From contig CAIMKX010000035.1 of NCBI GenBank assembly GCA_903842025.1, positions 1 through 36,251 of the forward strand: 36,251 nucleotides of DNA, given 5' to 3'. A program made the translations under genes and the position numbers. This DNA comes from an uncultured bacterium (GTDB lineage: Bacteria; Patescibacteriota; Minisyncoccia; Phycocordibacterales; PALSA-1337). This document shows, piece by piece, positions 28,908 to 36,251 of the stretch. The notes under the pieces are model-generated. The model was not told the origin of the DNA. It did no database searches and saw only the letters and a program-made list of their open reading frames with translations. Within the stretch, counting starts at the first letter, position 1. Every line of letters starts with the position of its first letter.

Positions 28908-30381
28908 AACTCACCTTTCGTAGGGGTTTGTACTTGTTATCACCATCAGGGAAAGAAGAAATCGCATCGACTGCGCGATAAGTCTCGACTATTTCTTCCA
29001 ACAATTTCGGCGAAAGCTCGTCGATGATTTTCAGAACACGACATTCGAGTTCTGGAAGCAAACCGCGCTCTTCCAGTCTTCGAACATGCAGACAATCCAG
29101 ATGTAGTGCCCATACAATCGTTCCGTCTGCTTCCGTCTCAAGCCCAAGCGGGTAAAGACGACATGCCAAGGGGCGATCTTTGTAGATACTACATCTTCTA
29201 CTGTCTGTACACAACTGACTGCATGGAGGATACCGAATTGATAAATCGGGCACCCCTTGCGCAGTCACAGGAAACGAATGAATAAAGGTTGGCCCATTAT
29301 TCACTTGAACTAGCGGAACACCTTGTTCGTACAGATGCGCGGCTTCTTTTTTGAGTAGCCACACATAACCCATACAGTCAGGATCAGAACATTCACGACA
29401 ATCCTGCTCCATCCTCGGATAAAGTTCACCGAGAACATCGTATAGTTGCTCAAGAGTTTCGGTGAATGGTTTCTGCTCCGCAAACGCACACCCAGTGGCT
29501 ACGTTTCCGACAAATACCACATGTTTGCTCGCACGCACACTGTAGCAACATTTATGTTCATGTCCAGAATAAGTCGAAGCGGTACGCTCCGGCCATATCT
29601 CGAACACAAACGATCTAATATTGCCGATGGCGAGATCTGGCCGCCGTTGGAAAACTTCACTGCAAACATAGAGGTTTCCGTCGGCAGTCATGTATAGTGT
29701 CACGCCGTCGACCCAGCATTTCTCATCTGCATCAGAGAGAATTTCCCCGAATACATCGGAGGCCGTTTTGACAACCATTTCCGGTAAGTGCTTTTTCTGT
29801 TCCTCGGAGAGTTTAAGCTCATCCGAAAAATGATAGGCGCGACCGGCAATAGTTATCTCGTTGAAGTGAATGCTATTACAACCATACTCGACTGCGAGCT
29901 TGGCGAACGCGTTCAAGTGTTCTACGTTGATTGCTGAAATCGTAACGTAGAGAGTTGTCGAAATGCCCAACATTCGGCATTGCGTGAGAGTCTCAATGAT
30001 ATATTTGTAGCTTCCATCACCACGAATGGCGTCATTGGTTGCCTGATCTGCACCATCGAGACTGATTCCGAGATCAACGCCCAAGCGTTTGATCGTTTCC
30101 AAAGTTGCCTGTGGGAGCAAGGTGGCATTGGTTATTACAGACGACTTCAACCCCAATGCAACTGATTTTTCAAGCAAGACAAGGATGTCTGATCGGTTGA
30201 ACGGTTCTCCGCCGGTGAAGCAGATTCTGGAAACTCCTGCGGCTTGGAATGTCGCCAAAGCAACCATCGCTTCCTTGGTCGTAAGTTCATTTTCTCTCAC
30301 CGGACCAGACATCGGCAGACAGTGCTTGCAACCGAGATTGCACTTGTTGGTGATTTCCCAATGAATTTCACGAAGTTGCAT
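28894..30381 (-). CDS. Radical SAM/SPASM-like enzyme with C-terminal YkgJ-type Cys cluster
   Basis: A 495-aa protein. The radical SAM core begins at the N-terminus with CNLGCKHC (Cys14, 18, 21), then CFTGGEPFNRSD and ISLDGADQATNDAIRG. A SPASM-like part holds Cys222, Cys240 (GVTLYMTADGNLYVC), Cys278-279 and Cys298, followed by a small Cys motif CRECSDPDC (328-336). The C-terminal segment has CSQLCTDSRRCSIYKDRPLACRLYPL (Cys387, 391, 397, 407), the layout of the CxxCxxCC/YkgJ family. It begins inside the end of the other radical SAM gene (14-nt overlap) with a perfect AAAGGAGGT ribosome site. Substrate unknown; the 51-aa peptide is the local candidate. Confidence 0.85.
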   Translation of the reverse strand: MQLREIHWEITNKCNLGCKHCLPMSGPVRENELTTKEAMVALATFQAAGVSRICFTGGEPFNRSDILVLLEKSVALGLKSSVITNATLLPQATLETIKRLGVDLGISLDGADQATNDAIRGDGSYKYIIETLTQCRMLGISTTLYVTISAINVEHLNAFAKLAVEYGCNSIHFNEITIAGRAYHFSDELKLSEEQKKHLPEMVVKTASDVFGEILSDADEKCWVDGVTLYMTADGNLYVCSEVFQRRPDLAIGNIRSFVFEIWPERTASTYSGHEHKCCYSVRASKHVVFVGNVATGCAFAEQKPFTETLEQLYDVLGELYPRMEQDCRECSDPDCMGYVWLLKKEAAHLYEQGVPLVQVNNGPTFIHSFPVTAQGVPDLSIRYPPCSQLCTDSRRCSIYKDRPLACRLYPLGLETEADGTIVWALHLDCLHVRRLEERGLLPELECRVLKIIDELSPKLLEEIVETYRAVDAISSFPDGDNKYKPLRKVSYVKM

Positions 30382-31783
30382 GTTGTACCTCCTTTATGAG
30401 ATCAAGAGCATTCACCTGAAGCATCTTGCTCACAAATAACCGTATTTCGTGCTCATCGACTGATTCGGAAAATCGAGCGACAAGCTCACGTTCTCCAATC
30501 AATGATTCACTGATAATGGCCTGAGCCGTTTCCAGTGCCATCTCATCGAGTTTTACCGTCTGATACCGCGTAACCAGAAATTTCTCCGGGTAACGCGTTG
30601 TAAGTTTCATGAATCGGTTTGGTCGAAAGTTTCGGTAACTTTCCGGATATTCTTCAGCCATCTTACGATGCTTGACTTTTGTTACCAATTCAGCGACAGG
30701 CTTGGAAAGTCCGCGAACCGCATAGTCGATACAGAATCTGTCTGAGCAGTTCGAGTCAACTTTGCAGCCGCCCGTACAGTCAAGCAGTAGTTCGCACGAT
30801 TTACACGGCTCGCCGACCCAGGATAGATCACGGAAGATATCGAGTGCTGGCTTGTTCCAGATCGTCTCGATTGACTCTTTCATGACATTACCAAAAACAA
30901 GTTGCGACTGATTACACATCCGGAATTCACCTTTTGGGTTAATCGCGCAGAAGTATGTACCAACTCCGCAATTTGATGTGATACCCTCAGTGATCATCCG
31001 TTCATCCAAGCAGTACGGAATAGCTGTACCGAAACCGACCCTTCCATCAAAGATGGCAAAGTCGTGTTTGGCCTGAACTATTTGTCCCACAGCAATGTGA
31101 AACTGCTCGCGTGTCGGCTTCAAAGTATAGCCGCGGGAATTGACCGCGCCAATACCGCCATCTTCATAGCGGTCGATGTAAATCGACTCCATGCCGAGAC
31201 TTGCCGCAATGCCGATGATGTTATACATCTGATCATAATTGTAACCAGTTAGAACTGGTATGCACCGCACATCATGACCTTCGCCCACATAACACCTGAT
31301 TGTCTCAAGTGTTTTCTCAAAACTACCTGGCGACTGATTGAGAAATTCATGGGTTTTGGCATTCGCCCCATGAATCGGAACTCCGAAACAAGCAAGCTTG
31401 CTCGAGATACCATCTAACCGCTTTAGGCCATTAGTTACGATCGTAACGGATGAGGAAGGAGAGAGAAGCTCAATATATTCGTTGAGCTTCTCGACAGGCA
31501 GTAAGCTTGGCTCGCCACCGATGAGATATACATGCGGTATCTGACTCACCGCGATGGAACGAACAAGCTGTTCAATCGTTGATAGATCGCCCAGTTTTGC
31601 TCGTTCGGGATTGTAACAGAAGATACACTTCTCGTTGCACGCATATGTCAATTCGATATGACAGAGGTGCGGAATGGTATCGTGAAGAACGTATTTACCG
31701 TCCTCACGCCTTCCTTGTGAACGATAATTACAATGCACAGTCGTAACAGGCGACCATGCGTCATTTGATAGATTCGTTTTCAC
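30368..31783 (-). CDS. Radical SAM/SPASM enzyme with C-terminal PqqD-like segment
   Basis: A 471-aa enzyme with radical SAM motif CNEKCIFC (Cys49, 53, 56), LIGGEPSLLP, and a full SPASM region: NCGVGTYFCAINPKGEFRMC, then PCKSCELLLDCTGGCKVDSNC and FCIDY. The last 85 residues (RYQTVKLDEMALETAQAIIS, ERELVARFSESVDEHEIRLF, VSKMLQVNALDLI) resemble a PqqD/RRE-like winged helix, which in this family recognises leader peptides. GTG 31783 is the start, with AAGGAAAA upstream overlapping the end of the RNHCP gene, 4 nt away. This is typical of RiPP maturases, so its operon probably modifies a peptide. Confidence 0.88.
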   Translation of the reverse strand: MKTNLSNDAWSPVTTVHCNYRSQGRREDGKYVLHDTIPHLCHIELTYACNEKCIFCYNPERAKLGDLSTIEQLVRSIAVSQIPHVYLIGGEPSLLPVEKLNEYIELLSPSSSVTIVTNGLKRLDGISSKLACFGVPIHGANAKTHEFLNQSPGSFEKTLETIRCYVGEGHDVRCIPVLTGYNYDQMYNIIGIAASLGMESIYIDRYEDGGIGAVNSRGYTLKPTREQFHIAVGQIVQAKHDFAIFDGRVGFGTAIPYCLDERMITEGITSNCGVGTYFCAINPKGEFRMCNQSQLVFGNVMKESIETIWNKPALDIFRDLSWVGEPCKSCELLLDCTGGCKVDSNCSDRFCIDYAVRGLSKPVAELVTKVKHRKMAEEYPESYRNFRPNRFMKLTTRYPEKFLVTRYQTVKLDEMALETAQAIISESLIGERELVARFSESVDEHEIRLFVSKMLQVNALDLIKEVQHATS

Positions 31784-31787
31784 GAGG

Positions 31788-32138
31788 CTATTTTCCTTTC
31801 TTGTTAATTGTTGATTGCCGAGGACGGCTAGAGAGTTTAAGAATAGTGTCGAAGTTATCTTCCTCCGACTTTTTATTCCTTTTCTCGTATCCGCATTTTA
31901 CACACCGATGAACAATGATATACCCGCCATCTTTTGATTCGATGGCAATAGGTTCCATCATTCCGCCACACTTTGCCTTACGGTCGCCAGGATTGATGTC
32001 AACGTGTTTACTCCACAAACATCGGGGGCAGTGGTTAGTGTAACCGTTGCCTTTAACCTGTAAATCGCAGTTTTCGCACACGAAATTTTCGATTGTACGT
32101 TGGAATTGCCTTGTTGTGTTCATGTTTTTATCCATCAT
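31788..32138 (-). CDS. RNHCP domain protein
   Basis: A zinc-finger-like protein of the RNHCP family: FVCENCDLQV, YTNHCPRCLWSKHVDINPGDR, KCGGMMEPIA and IVHRCVKCGYEKRNK. Eight Cys/His positions could bind two zinc ions. The family name comes from its RNHCP motif (here TNHCP) and its role is unknown. The start is uncertain among ATG 32138, 32135 and 32123; the frame stays open upstream into the tRNA, which is not coding. It heads the protein part of the operon tRNA-RNHCP-rSAM-rSAM-peptide. Confidence 0.85.
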   Translation of the reverse strand: MMDKNMNTTRQFQRTIENFVCENCDLQVKGNGYTNHCPRCLWSKHVDINPGDRKAKCGGMMEPIAIESKDGGYIIVHRCVKCGYEKRNKKSEEDNFDTILKLSSRPRQSTINKKGK

Positions 32139-32200
32139 ATAGATTGTCAAAGATTTTCTGGCTATACAGTTACATAATTTATTAGAAAAGTCAATACTTG

Positions 32201-32272
32201 TTGCGGGGGCCGGAGTCGAACCGACATATCCGAGGTTATGAGCCTCGTGGGTTACCATTACCCTACCCCGCG
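32201..32272 (-). tRNA. Initiator tRNA-Met (CAT)
   Basis: The cloverleaf folds completely: acceptor CGCGGGG / CCCCGCA, D arm GGGT..ACCC, anticodon arm CGAGG-CTCATAA-CCTCG, T arm GTCGG-TTCGACT-CCGGC. The 1-72 pair is C-A, unpaired, which is the mark of bacterial initiator tRNA. In the anticodon stem two of the three conserved G-C pairs are present and the 29-41 pair is A-U. CCA is not encoded. The RNHCP gene follows 62 nt downstream. Confidence 0.93.
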
Positions 32273-32372
32273 ATACCTGACGGTTTGTCAAGTTTCCCAT
32301 AATATACTAATTATTACAAGCTTCTTATCCCCACATATTACATCCCTTCACTCTACCATAACCATCACTTCG

Positions 32373-32408
32373 CCCCCTCTCATCCCCCCCTCTATCCCCT
32401 TTTCCCCC
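32373..32408 (-). other. G-quadruplex-capable tract at a promoter
   Basis: Four C runs of 5, 7, 4 and 5 bases on the plus strand give four G runs with short loops (4-6 nt) on the minus strand. It directly touches the -35 box of the next gene. Confidence 0.6.
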
Positions 32409-32437
32409 TTTACAAATCTGTTTGGATATGCCATACT
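32409..32437 (+). promoter_or_regulatory. Promoter of the exported protein at 32550
   Basis: TTTACA, 17 bases, CATACT. It implies a leader of about 105 nt, long compared with its neighbours. Confidence 0.5.
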
Positions 32438-32549
32438 TGACGTAGATTGAACTGTGTGTCGAACATTGAAAATTCGATGTGAAGTTAATCTCAATTTAAC
32501 CTGTCCTGAGAGTCAAAAACTCGAAGGGCGCAACAAGGAAAGGAATCGT

Positions 32550-33449
32550 ATGAAAGTACGAAAGGTTCTAATGACGATCTTTTTCATGGTCGTCTTGATC
32601 ACTGCCCTTTTTGCGCTAAACGCAATTGGACAGACGGCGGCATCATCGCCAACACCGGCAGCGCTTGTGACACCAGAGAACCCCCTGCCCAAGTGGTTGC
32701 CCATTGCGACCACCAATGATGTCCGTGAATGGGCCGTGACGAACGACATGGATCATTATGTCGGGTTTAAACTGACCTTCAAGAATACGAATGATTCGTG
32801 GAGATACTTCGATTATCCGATTTTGAGAACTAAAATTGGTTCTTATTCGGACTATGTCGATATTGTCGCTACGAACTGCTTCGAGCTTTTGAAGCGTGTA
32901 AAAGCGTATTCGGCATTGAAACCGCAATCGCCCGTTATTCTTAACTCCAATGTTGAGTTTTGGGATGATACTATACCACCCTCTCTCGTCTTTTACACGA
33001 ATCTAGGCCTTGTTGAGACTCTTACCGAGGATACGTTCCGTAATCTGGATCAGTCTTGGTACAGAGTAATCATTCCGATCGTCGGCCTCGAAGAGTTTCG
33101 GATCAGCCTTAACGGCATTGACGAGGTTGTGCCTCAGCATACCAACCTGGTCATTATTGATCAAAAGTATCTCTTTGGTTCTCGTAACTGGAAGTTCCAG
33201 ATCAAGGCCAATGGTTTCTCTGCTCAGTATGACAAGATTGGTGAGCAACCTGCAGTCAGGTTTGAAGTCAACAGTGAAAAGGTCACGGCTTTCATTCCAG
33301 CCGGTATGGGAGCTACGATCCAGTCTTCGCCGGATCTTCAGGCTTGGACTACGGTTCGAGAACTCGATTCAACTGAATCCGATAACTTCACATCGTTTTA
33401 TGTCAACAAATATGATCCCTCGATGTTCTATCGGGCCATACAGCGTTGA
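32550..33449 (+). CDS. Exported protein with a verrucomicrobial-type C-terminal motif
   Basis: A 299-aa protein with signal peptide MKVRKVLMTIFFMVVLITAL and likely cleavage near IGQ-TA. The mature part is beta-rich with many aromatic residues and no known catalytic motif. The C-terminus (AVRFEVNSEKVTAFIPAGMG, ATIQSSPDLQAWTTVREL, SMFYRAIQR) follows the Y.IQ.S..L..W......FYR pattern also found at the end of the lipase gene (20633). The start at ATG 32550 is set by a strong AGGAAAGGA ribosome site; the frame is open further upstream without a start signal. A terminator follows. Confidence 0.75.
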   Translation: MKVRKVLMTIFFMVVLITALFALNAIGQTAASSPTPAALVTPENPLPKWLPIATTNDVREWAVTNDMDHYVGFKLTFKNTNDSWRYFDYPILRTKIGSYSDYVDIVATNCFELLKRVKAYSALKPQSPVILNSNVEFWDDTIPPSLVFYTNLGLVETLTEDTFRNLDQSWYRVIIPIVGLEEFRISLNGIDEVVPQHTNLVIIDQKYLFGSRNWKFQIKANGFSAQYDKIGEQPAVRFEVNSEKVTAFIPAGMGATIQSSPDLQAWTTVRELDSTESDNFTSFYVNKYDPSMFYRAIQR

Positions 33450-33463
33450 TTAGCGACACATAG

Positions 33464-33500
33464 AATTCCCCAGACCACTCGTGGTTCTGGGGAATTTTCT
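33464..33500. terminator. Bidirectional terminator between convergent exported-protein genes
   Basis: A long stem AATTCCCCAGA / TCTGGGGAATT extended by CCAC / GTGG with one bulged T, and T-run on each strand. Confidence 0.9.
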
Positions 33501-33521
33501 ATATTTGAGAACATTTCCTTT

Positions 33522-36251
33522 CTATATTTCTCCCTGAGAAACACTTGTAATTTTGAGTCTGACCATATTGGAGGAATGAACTTCTGAACCGCCACCGCCG
33601 TTTCTTCTACATTTTATACTGAAGTCATACGTCCCCAGATCAACGTTAGCTGTGTCAGTAAATGTTTCACTTGTAATCGCTGGATCACCAGCATTCGCAA
33701 CCCAGCCATTCCAACGTGCATCTCCAACACTACTAAGGACGCCTTGGCAGTTATACATCGGCGCACTAGTTTCATCCAACAACCCCGCATAAGCATTCTC
33801 CCACTTCAGACCGAATGGCGCGCCCTTCCGTATCTTGTATTCGTTATCAGTTCCCTGTAGAGTTGCCGCGGCTCCCGTCGCCCCGATGTAGAGACTGAGA
33901 GGAGTCTTGATCACTTGAATAAAACCACATGCCGCGCTCCCGCTAGCCTGAGGTGTTCCGGAATCATAGACCTTGGCGGTAGTCTGTCCGATCGCGTCAT
34001 TCAGATAATCAGCCGTGTAACTATTGGCCGCCGGAACATTGCCGACCTTTTCCGTCGTGTATATGCCATTGCGTACCTGCCAGACATATTTCTTGTCATA
34101 TGGACTTACCCCGCCATGAATATTGGCCAGAGGCATGGTATAGGTCAGATATCCATGCCCTCCGTCAATATTCGGGTCGAGAATGACTTTCCAGACGCCA
34201 TTTTCGAAGGAGACGATCGAATTTGTGCCAGTCGCCCTTGATATATTACATGTACCCGTCACTCCCCCAAATGTCGGCGACGGACTTGGCGAACCGACAA
34301 GTACCGACGGACAGTCAAAGGTCACTTTGCTCGTATTGTTGTTTTTGTCCATTACGGTCAATCTTTGACCAACTGAACCAGCGCTAGTATATGTTACTAG
34401 TTTAGATACTGAAGAAGTAAAGGTATTGGGATCTGTCGATCCGTTCCACCAATCATATTCGTATTCGCCTGAACCGCCGGAAGGAAGAGCGGTAAACGTG
34501 ACCTGCCCTCCAGACGGTGTGTTTGATTTACAATCAGTAGACAACGGAACCGTGGCGATCGTGGCGTCGAAGTCGAGCCAGCCGACGACATCGCCGCCCC
34601 AGGCTTTGCCGGTGAGGGCACCAGTCATCGGATTCATCCAGACTCCGGTTCCGCTACCATCAGCCAATGAAGAATGATTTGTTCCCGACAATTCTATCCA
34701 GCCGTCCCAGCCGTCAGACCTTGAGGTCATAGTTGAGCAGTCGCCAGAAGCGGTGCCGGCGCAGGCCCGGATCCAACCGGAGACAACGCCGGTGCTTTGG
34801 TTGATGTTGGCGTTGCCGCCAGCGGCCGGAAAGCTTGAGAGTCCGCCGAACTTGATCCAACCGATATTGGACGACCAACCGTAGCCGCTCAGGTTGCCGG
34901 TCGTGCCATCGATGGCGATGCCGGTGCTTCCAGGGATCGGATCAAGACTGACCCAGCCGATATTGGACGACCAGGCCCAGCTGCCGTTCGGGTCAGCCGA
35001 GGTTTTGTCGCCAAGGCTGGTCGGCACACCGACGACATTGAAAGTCACGCTAGTGAATCCTTGATCATAATCGAAGGAGATATGGCCAGTCGAGTTTGCG
35101 ACATAGGCGCCGATCTTGGTCAATGGTCCGGCAGTCTTGGTGTAATAAACGGAATAAGTCTTGCCGATGGCCAGGTCGCCGACGGTGTGCTTGACCACCA
35201 AGGCCGCTGAATGGTTGGTCGAATCTTCAACCCACTGTTTGGCGTAAGTCGTGGCTTTGTTCCAGATATTGATCGTCACATCGACGCTATAATCGGTCGC
35301 TGAATCCTGAGGTTTGACGGCCAAGTCAGCCGTGACGCCCGAAGGCGTGGCATTAAGATTGTCAAAGTAGACTTTGCTGTCAGCCAGATTGAGGCCGTAA
35401 ACCTTGGCTCCCGCCCCGATATCTATAGGATTGGTCCCTGAAATATAAGCGCCGCACGGCAAAGTGGTGAAATCCTGTTCTGTCCCATAGATCGTCACGC
35501 CAAGATAGATAATATAAGCTTTAAAGTAATACTTGGTATTGCAGGTCAAAGGAGGCGTTGCCAAAGGCAGACTGTAATTTCCCGTGCCGAATGAACCGGC
35601 TTCAGAGACTGTCGGTATTCCGGCATATGTCGCGCTGGATTCAGGGCGGACATAGAAGCCGCGACTGGTGATATTGCTGCCGGAAACAATGGCGCTGTTC
35701 AGGGTCGCGGAAACTTTCGTGATGAGAGTGGCGGTGGCGCCTCCGGAGGTCGGGCAAGCCAGCGTCGCAAACGTCGAGCCCGAGCCTCGGCCAGTCCCAC
35801 TAGGATTGGTCGCAAAAGCCCTGACATTGTACGTCTGGGCGCAAGTGAGATTGGTCACGTTGGCTGTAAACGGAGAAACGATGCCGCCAGCATTGATCGA
35901 AGTGCCGTAACCGCCGATGCCGTATTCAAACCCAGTGACTGATATGCCATTACCGGAAGCCGAACCGGTGAAAGTGGCGGAATCTTGAGTGATGGCTGAG
36001 ACAGTCGGGCCTCCAGAAACGTTAGGCGTTGGAGTTGGTGTAGGGGTTGGAGTTGGAGTTGGAGTTGGCGTAGGAGTAGGTGTCGGGGTAGGTGTTGGTG
36101 TTGGCGTCGGAGTCGGTGTAGGGGTTGGTGTAGGAGTTGGAGTCGGGGTTGGAGTCGGGGTTGGACACGCCGAAGTTGTGAAAGTCGTCTGGGCGGATGA
36201 ACCTTCACCGGAACTGTTGTAGGCAAAAGCCTTGACGTAATAGGTGTGACC
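33522..36251 (-). CDS. Large secreted multi-domain protein (5' end outside window)
   Basis: The frame is open from 33522 to the window edge, so at least 909 residues are visible and the N-terminus is missing. In order from the N-terminal side: an FN3-like end (HTYYVKAFAYNSSGEGSSA), a linker of 23 Pro-Thr pairs, two fibronectin-like modules (GFEYGIGGYG..., TCAQTYNVRAFATNPSG and TCNTKYYFKAYIIYLG), a beta domain, then a block with WAWSSNIGWVSLD, YGWSSNIGWIKFG, DGWDGWIELSG and KAWGGDVVGWLDFD units, common in Parcubacteria surface proteins, and PKD/Ig-like domains with paired Cys. No enzyme motif or sorting signal is seen at the C-terminus. Likely a cell-surface or pilus/adhesion protein. Confidence 0.85.
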   Translation of the reverse strand, partial: GHTYYVKAFAYNSSGEGSSAQTTFTTSACPTPTPTPTPTPTPTPTPTPTPTPTPTPTPTPTPTPTPTPTPTPTPTPNVSGGPTVSAITQDSATFTGSASGNGISVTGFEYGIGGYGTSINAGGIVSPFTANVTNLTCAQTYNVRAFATNPSGTGRGSGSTFATLACPTSGGATATLITKVSATLNSAIVSGSNITSRGFYVRPESSATYAGIPTVSEAGSFGTGNYSLPLATPPLTCNTKYYFKAYIIYLGVTIYGTEQDFTTLPCGAYISGTNPIDIGAGAKVYGLNLADSKVYFDNLNATPSGVTADLAVKPQDSATDYSVDVTINIWNKATTYAKQWVEDSTNHSAALVVKHTVGDLAIGKTYSVYYTKTAGPLTKIGAYVANSTGHISFDYDQGFTSVTFNVVGVPTSLGDKTSADPNGSWAWSSNIGWVSLDPIPGSTGIAIDGTTGNLSGYGWSSNIGWIKFGGLSSFPAAGGNANINQSTGVVSGWIRACAGTASGDCSTMTSRSDGWDGWIELSGTNHSSLADGSGTGVWMNPMTGALTGKAWGGDVVGWLDFDATIATVPLSTDCKSNTPSGGQVTFTALPSGGSGEYEYDWWNGSTDPNTFTSSVSKLVTYTSAGSVGQRLTVMDKNNNTSKVTFDCPSVLVGSPSPSPTFGGVTGTCNISRATGTNSIVSFENGVWKVILDPNIDGGHGYLTYTMPLANIHGGVSPYDKKYVWQVRNGIYTTEKVGNVPAANSYTADYLNDAIGQTTAKVYDSGTPQASGSAACGFIQVIKTPLSLYIGATGAAATLQGTDNEYKIRKGAPFGLKWENAYAGLLDETSAPMYNCQGVLSSVGDARWNGWVANAGDPAITSETFTDTANVDLGTYDFSIKCRRNGGGGSEVHSSNMVRLKITSVSQGEI
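36027..36164 (-). repeat. (Pro-Thr)23 linker coding repeat
   Basis: Twenty-three consecutive Pro-Thr codon pairs. Proline codons CCA, CCG and CCT and threonine codons ACC, ACT, ACA and ACG alternate irregularly. On the plus strand it reads as a GGNGTN-type repeat that opens a false Gly-Val frame. Confidence 0.9.

Noticed and set aside
32201-32272. Elongator tRNA-Met
   Set aside because: The unpaired C1-A72 end and G-C-rich lower anticodon stem indicate the initiator.
35989-36222. Plus-strand Gly-Val repeat frame
   Set aside because: It is the antisense shadow of the Pro-Thr linker in the large secreted protein.

Overview
The window looks like a chromosomal piece of a Candidate Phyla Radiation (Patescibacteria) bacterium, probably in the Parcubacteria. 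The evidence is indirect: a large secreted protein with repeated WSSNIGW-type motifs and a Pro-Thr linker, a stand-alone four-helix-bundle (23S-IVS type) gene, compact housekeeping genes, 7TM histidine kinases, and many promoters whose -10 box lies exactly 6 nt from the start codon (leaderless mRNAs). TGA is used as stop, so the code is standard. There is no rRNA gene; taxonomy is inference.

Layout. 1-10 kb is mostly core: pyrD and dedA diverging from a palindrome, two family-2 glycosyltransferases, two exported proteins, dnaB, a four-helix-bundle gene inside near-perfect inverted repeats, recR with a palindromic element in its zinc finger, rplU, rmuC and a membrane-anchored methyltransferase. 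10-11.4 kb holds a frameshifted zinc-ribbon gene, yqeY and a small ORF. 11.4-20.3 kb is accessory: two 7TM histidine kinases in opposite orientation enclose an AT-rich block with an acyl-amino-acid/autoinducer-synthase-like GNAT and a methyltransferase. On the outer side of each kinase lies a duplicated fragment of that kinase's 3' end. The fragment pairs bracket a PemK/MazF-like toxin on the left, and an ABC-F ATPase plus a candidate RiPP operon on the right. The RiPP operon is a 57-aa Cys-containing peptide followed by a radical SAM enzyme with an N-terminal PqqD-like domain.

20.6-27 kb: a broken HAF-repeat/lipase gene, two tiny overlapping membrane-protein ORFs behind an acyltransferase, an MFS transporter, an unusual fusion of an MvdD-like pre-ATP-grasp domain to an HExxH peptidase domain, and a helical-repeat protein. 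27.3-28.7 kb: a HEPN-MNT pair and a GNAT. 28.7-32.3 kb: initiator tRNA, an RNHCP protein, two radical SAM enzymes (one with a C-terminal PqqD-like segment, one with a YkgJ-like Cys cluster) and a translationally coupled 51-aa Lys-rich peptide, a second candidate peptide-modification operon. 32.4-36.25 kb: two secreted proteins, the last running off the window.

Most exciting candidates: (1) the peptide/radical SAM/ABC-F cassette between kinase 3'-end direct repeats, which could be a ribosome-targeting RiPP with ABC-F self-protection; (2) the signal-synthase/methyltransferase/two-7TM-kinase module, a possible self-contained cell-cell signalling unit; (3) the tRNA-fMet/RNHCP/double radical SAM operon; (4) inverted-repeat elements that begin at stop codons, one carrying the four-helix-bundle gene. 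All functional claims rest on reading motifs by eye; no searches were run.
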